The notes beneath the pieces are model-generated. The model saw only the letters and a list, made by a program, of their open reading frames with translations, was not told the origin of the DNA and ran no database searches. A stretch of 64,000 bases of DNA from Dolomedes plantarius (lineage: Eukaryota > Arthropoda > Arachnida > Araneae > Dolomedidae). The stretch is taken from NCBI GenBank assembly GCA_907164885.2, contig OU015492.1, positions 42,693,893-42,757,892 on the forward strand, read 5' to 3'. A program made the position numbers and the translations under genes. Below, piece after piece: positions 58,993 through 64,000 of this stretch (its first letter is position 1; the number at the start of each line of letters is the position of its first letter).

Positions 58993-60528
58993 AATGTATA
59001 CATACATATACATACAGACGCACTTAAAAATTTATGCAGTCATTGTTAACATTTACAAAACACCGGACCTGGGAGTAAGAATCTTTCTTTCTTAAATTAG
59101 GGGAATCTTTCATAATTACAATTTATTGAAATGAAAGCGACCTTGTTAGAAGATATCGTATAGTAAACTACCGAATCTGAAAGGTAAGGATCGACATGTT
59201 CCTGTTAAATAAAATCTCATGGAAATTTAATTCCCCAAAAAACATTTAAAACGATACACCTAACAAACGAACAGTAAATAATTTCACCTACGAATTTTTT
59301 TTTATTCCAGGGAGTGTTAAATTTTATAAGCATTTATGCTTTTGAATCAGCAATTATGCATCAGTAGCTCAGACAGGAAAAAAAAGATGTGGAAAATTAA
59401 TTACTTATTGATTAGTCCTTTTATAAAGGCAATAAGAAATAGATCAATTTGGAAAATTCACTATAAAACACTATGGTCACGTAATTCTATCATGTATGTT
59501 TTGAAAATCAAGCAAAATTAATTTTCTGTGGTTATAGTTCTGAGCTTAATAATTGAAAATAGATAAGTTTTAAGTGCTTACTGACTAGGAAAAGTTATGA
59601 CCCTAAAAATTCAGAATAAAAAAAACAAAAGCTGAAAATGCTTTTTTTATTTTTTGACAGAAATTTTATTATTTGGCAAGCACAAATGATGTCGCTGATC
59701 TTTGATCTCGAAAACTAGTAGAGATCCATGAACAGGGGCTTTAGAGAAAAAAAAAAATCAATTCACAATTAACAAAAGTGAAAGAACATTTTTTTTCATA
59801 ATTTATTACTTAGATTCCTCAGGTGTGAAACAATGCCAAGGTTTAACACGTAACCCCTTTAAATGAATACAGATCTTAGGAAGTTATGAACAATGAGGTT
59901 ATACATATGGTCTATTGGACTTAATCTAGATTACACCTAAATCAAGGGGGATTATCCTCAACAAAACAACGACATTAGGAGATTATACTGTTGAACTTAA
60001 ATTAAAGCAAATTTTTTTTTCTTTTAAGTTAATCTTAAAAATATGGATGTATAGTTTATTTTAATACTAAATAACAAAAATATTCTTAAATATTGTTCTC
60101 AACCCAAAACTGCGATTTTTGTCTTTATTGTTGTTTATTATTTCTATTTTGTTTCATGTATGTAATACGCATTTAAAACTTTTTACTTTAAAGAAGCAAG
60201 ATATTTTCTTTCTGTTGCAGCATTGTTTACTTATATGTTTCAAAAGGCCTTTCAGTACACCGAAAAGCTTATTTACCGATAAGGATTTGTTTTATATGCA
60301 TACATACAAACGTATGCATACAAACACTATTTGATAAATGACACATAATTTGTATGAATTATCAATCCACTGAGAGTAAATAATTCTGCCCTAGTCGTCC
60401 CAAGAAATAAACATTTAAAATACTTCACTTTTAAAGTACAAAAAAGTTAAAAATCTAAACATTGCACTCTGAAAGTAAAAAAAAAAGAATAAAAAGCCAA
60501 AAAGCAACATTAACTAGAATCTGGAACC
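58993..60528. other. AT-rich DNA, no gene seen
   Basis: Nothing recognised; the short frames lack motifs. Confidence 0.55.
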
Positions 60529-60640
60529 TTTTTCTCGCAGCGTGTCAGCATCAGCGATAAACAAGCAGCACCTTCGACATAGTGACAGCTCATCCTTTTT
60601 AATCTCTCAAACGGCGTCAGAAATTATTCTGAATACAAAG
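60529..60640 (+). repeat. Dispersed repeat, copy B
   Basis: Partner of 52641-52745, the same strand. The shared core includes CGATAAACAAGCAGCACCTT, ACAGCTCATCC and AACGGCGTCAGAAATTATTC. In both copies one frame stays open and reads similarly (INKLHLRHGDCSS and INKQHLRHSDSSS), which may be chance or a decayed coding origin. Confidence 0.65.
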
Positions 60641-62417
60641 CAAAAAAGGAATAAGAAAAGTGCCTCGATGAAACTAGTGTGTGTTGGTATTTTTATCATC
60701 TTCCCGAGAAAAATTATCTCCGGATTCAAGAGAAGATCGGATTTTTTTTAATATAATCTGAGGGCGATGAAATAGCGCCCTTCTTGTGAGAAATTAGTTG
60801 TCAGATGGAAGAGATTTTAATCGTCGTGTTGCTTAAGTTTTGAAAGATTTCTGCGAAGTTGATGAGAAAGTGATGCTTCATTTCGCTTTTTTTCGTTGAT
60901 GCATGTGGACTATGTTTCGTTTCGTTTTATTAGGTTCTGATTACATTTATAATAATCATCCAGTTATATGTTTTTTATAAAGCTTCAATTAAAGCATGCG
61001 TTTTATCTGAAGCTAAACTAGCAGAACTTTTCCATACAAAGAGAAGAACACCTGATAGAAGCATTTTAAGTACTGTATTTTGCTAAACGTGTATAAAAGA
61101 AGTATAGAAGATACTATTTTTAAAATTAGTGGATTGGACAAGGTGTAACTGCTAAAAAAATATCTTTCAGTGCGACATGGAATTCGACTTTTGTAATTAA
61201 TTTGATTATTATACTGTTTTAACTCTAAAAAAATACTATTTTCTTATTTCACAATTTCGAAATAACATTATTTTGGTTCCATGCACATTTATAAGTATAT
61301 TTAATTTATTTTTGTAAATCTTAAATTATCTTTGTGCTGAAAATCATTCCTGTGGTTTTTCGTAGCGATTTTCCTGGAAGAAAGCTATGTGCCTCCCGTA
61401 TGCAATTAAGTGTGACCTGTAACAGTACGGATAGTACACAATGTCATTTGCACAAGAAGGGAGAATTACTTGCCACCCTCTCGGTCATTAGGGGGACATA
61501 GTTCCTCCATAGCAACGTCCCAGCAACCATCTTTTTAACCAATGATATGTCTGAAAGGTGTGAATTATTCTAGAAAATTTTTTTACCTCTTTTTTTCGGT
61601 GCTGGGAATTTTTAACGGTTTTTGAGTCAGTTGAATAGGATGCTGTTACTGCGATATAGCTGGAGGTTGTCCGCTCTTCGGCCTTTTTCGCCTTTGTATA
61701 TACTGAGGTATCTCGAGATTTCTGGTCTGCTTTTGGACCAAGATAATCATCAGTCTACAATGAGGGTGGTGGTAAGTAAAAATAATTTGTAATATATTTT
61801 ATCGGGCGAGAGTACAGAATAATTAATATAAATAGCTAGGTTTTATTATGAGTTCAAATAATTTCTTAATGTATGTAGATAATTATTATGCTGTTTCTGT
61901 GCAAATTGTAACTAACGATAAATTAATTTTAAATAATAAGAAGAGAAATTAAATGCTAATATTATTTATTAAAATTGAGTTTGTTTTTCTAATTATCTCA
62001 GACATGTGCAGAATGTGTTTTCTCCAATTAACAATTTTAAAAGTGCCACTATACGATCATCTATTTTATAACCTGTTTAATTCCACATAACATTCAGGTA
62101 GTATCTTCTAACGAAACTACCGCGGGTTATTAAAGTAGGATTACTTACCGTTAATTACGGGACCGATGTTCTTCGAGGTCAAGTCAGACTTCAGTCCTAG
62201 TGGTACCTTGCCTTAAAGTGAAGCTGCTTACTACCCTTCGCCAAGGACCTAGGATTTGAGGACCTAGGTCCTTTGGACTTGGTGTACGCTTTCCTACACC
62301 AAGGGGATTGGAAACAACAACATGCGGACTATGTTTCGTTTCATGTTTTTAATCATCTACCTTTCGCTCTGATTGTTTTTATTTATTAATCAACTATTTG
62401 AATATAAAATCTTATGT
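60641..62417. other. AT-rich DNA, no gene seen
   Basis: A GC-richer patch at 61380-61560 and a short palindromic GGACCTAGGTCC at about 62260 are the only notable points; no family is recognised. Confidence 0.5.
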
Positions 62418-62418
62418 T

Positions 62419-62640
62419 GCCGCCACAATGGCATAGTGGTTAGCTTTCTGAGCTGCTACGTAATGGGCTTGGGTTCAAATCCTGAATAAGGTTTGTCCGT
62501 TTCCGTGTTGTTTCCCTCATAGGGAGCAATTCTGGCTCACATATATGGTGCTACCATAATAAAGTAGCCAGTAAATCGCGGTGAATAACAAAAGGGGAAT
62601 GTCTCACAACAAAGTGCCTCTACCTAGTACAAAAAGAAAG
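62419..62640 (+). mobile_element. tRNA-derived SINE, same family as 10738-10910
   Basis: It begins GCCGCCACAATGGCATAGTG with A-box-like TGGCATAGTGGTTAGC, followed 35 bases later by B box GGTTCAAATCC, a good match to the consensus. The body carries CTCATAGGGAGC, CATATATGGTGCTACCATAA and GTAGCCAGTAAATC, matching the reverse complement of the SINE at 10738 in order. The 3' end lies between 62620 and 62650; no clear target duplication was found. Confidence 0.8.
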
Positions 62641-64000
62641 CGACCCCTATTGAAACATATTATATATTACATTTAGTAAACATACATAAAAGAAGTGTAA
62701 AACAGAAAACGCTTATATTTATTAGACTAATGGGGCAGAGGTCGTTAAATCCTCGCATATAGATTTTATTTGAATGCTTAAATTTTCTTCAATTACTTTC
62801 CAAAAGAAATGAAAAGCTATCATTTACTACGGCTCTAAGGGCTTATTGTAGCTCATCAAACTCCCCAGAAAAGTAATTTCTTTAAATGTGTAAACATTTT
62901 TCAAGATTGAAATAATTATAACTGTTTATCCAAAAAAGATTCAATATCCCGCTGAGCATAATATAAAACATCTGGTTTAGTGTAACTTAGAAATAAAGTA
63001 ATGACCCCGATAACGTTTTCTTATGTCAGTGGAGAATATATAATGCATTCAAATTTTATTACAGCAGTTAATTTTCAAAAAGTAATATTATTAGAAATGG
63101 GAACACCCGGCTTCTAATAATCTACAATAAAAATTAAAATTGGCAAAAAAAAATTCAGCTAATGATTATAGTACTTTTTCAGAGCTTGGAACATTAGTAT
63201 AATTGTCTCAATGAACAAAGAACGAATTCGAAGGTCATGAAACTCTTTATATAAATAGTGGAAAAAACGGAACTACTAGAAGAATGCATGTCGGAAGTAC
63301 TTCACTTTTTCAAAAAGTTGTTGCCACTTTTAATTTTTATAGTAAATTTTAAAAAAGATGCGTGTTCCTGCTCATTATCCACAAATTTTTTTTATAATTC
63401 ATAATAAAATAAATGGAAAAAAATAAGTTCTTAACTTGATTCCGGTATCTTGAGACACTTCTGTACTGCTTTTATAGTTTCTTCACAGATTTAAGTTACT
63501 TTCGTTTTTATTTCCTTATAAAGGTGAATTGAGCTGCAAATTTCAGATTTTAATTCACCTACCAATGGAAAAATGATAAACTTTTCTGCCTTTAAGTTTT
63601 CGAACACATCTAGACATACCTTGTAATATTTATAAGAACAGAAAAACGTCTAAATCCTACATTTTTAAAGCCCTTATTCGTGAAATTTATATTAGTCAAA
63701 AGGTTTTAACTTTTGTTCTTTTAACTTTTCTACTTTTGTTTAAAAATTAACCTCTTTTCATTTTTTTTCTACTGTTGCATGCAAATTTAGCTGTTATTTT
63801 CATCAAAAAGGAAAGATTACCATGAAAATATCAAACTTAATATTTTTATACACGTAATAAGTTAATATATGGGACGTAAAGAATATACCAAAGTAGATCA
63901 TGTATATACAACTTTACATATTAATTTTAAAATAACTTGGTGCTGTAGAATATAGTCTCGGGAGAGACTGAAAATATTTTCAGCTAGATAGGAGCTAAAA
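62641..64000. other. AT-rich DNA, no gene seen
   Basis: No frames, repeats or RNA signals that I can support to the end of the window. Confidence 0.55.

Overview
This is eukaryotic, AT-rich intergenic (or very large intronic) DNA from an arthropod. The transposon families present (mariner/Tc1 types, rosa-like DD41D, PIF/Harbinger, hAT, piggyBac, Helitrons, two Gypsy LTR elements, tRNA-derived SINEs) and the style of the Gypsy proteins suggest a chelicerate, probably a spider; that is inference. I found no host protein-coding gene, rRNA or functional tRNA gene. Almost everything recognisable is mobile DNA, much of it nested, separated by AT-rich unique sequence and long (TA)n arrays.

Layout. 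0-11 kb: unique AT-rich DNA, a decayed conserved gene fragment of unknown family (2.4-3.3 kb, minus), a foldback PIF/Harbinger MITE (5.7 kb), a long-TIR mariner-like element (6.2-7.1 kb) and a SINE (10.8 kb). 11.1-18.2 kb: a Gypsy element with 354-bp LTRs, broken gag and pol frames, and a Helitron inserted in its 3' LTR. 18.7-22.0 kb: a DNA transposon with an integrase-type Cys-rich tail, interrupted by a hAT element that itself holds a SINE and a LINE scrap. 22.0-22.9 and 25.0-26.0 kb: probable solo LTRs. 23.3-24.7 kb: a Tc1-like element with an intact 352-aa transposase, the only full-length open gene I can support here. 26-30.4 kb: Tc1 scraps, a pogo-like MITE and a tandem duplication with a Tc1 element in one copy. 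30.7-40.3 kb: four more TA-inserting elements bounded by (TA)n arrays. 40.3-47.1 kb: a mariner split by a Harbinger element whose intron holds a Tigger/pogo element, followed by a DD41D (rosa-type) mariner. 50.6-51.2 kb: a piggyBac-like MITE. 54.3-58.9 kb: a second Gypsy element with the integrase core missing. 59-64 kb: AT-rich DNA with one SINE.

The elements do not form a host pathway. What the window records is a layered insertion history that can be read exactly at several sites because target duplications, empty sites or LTR pairs survive. The points most worth checking are a tRNA-like A/B-box module inside the Gypsy LTRs, the three-level nest at 40-46 kb, the exact Helitron insertion in an LTR, and an apparently intact Tc1-like transposase with a 32-residue (not 34) second catalytic spacer.
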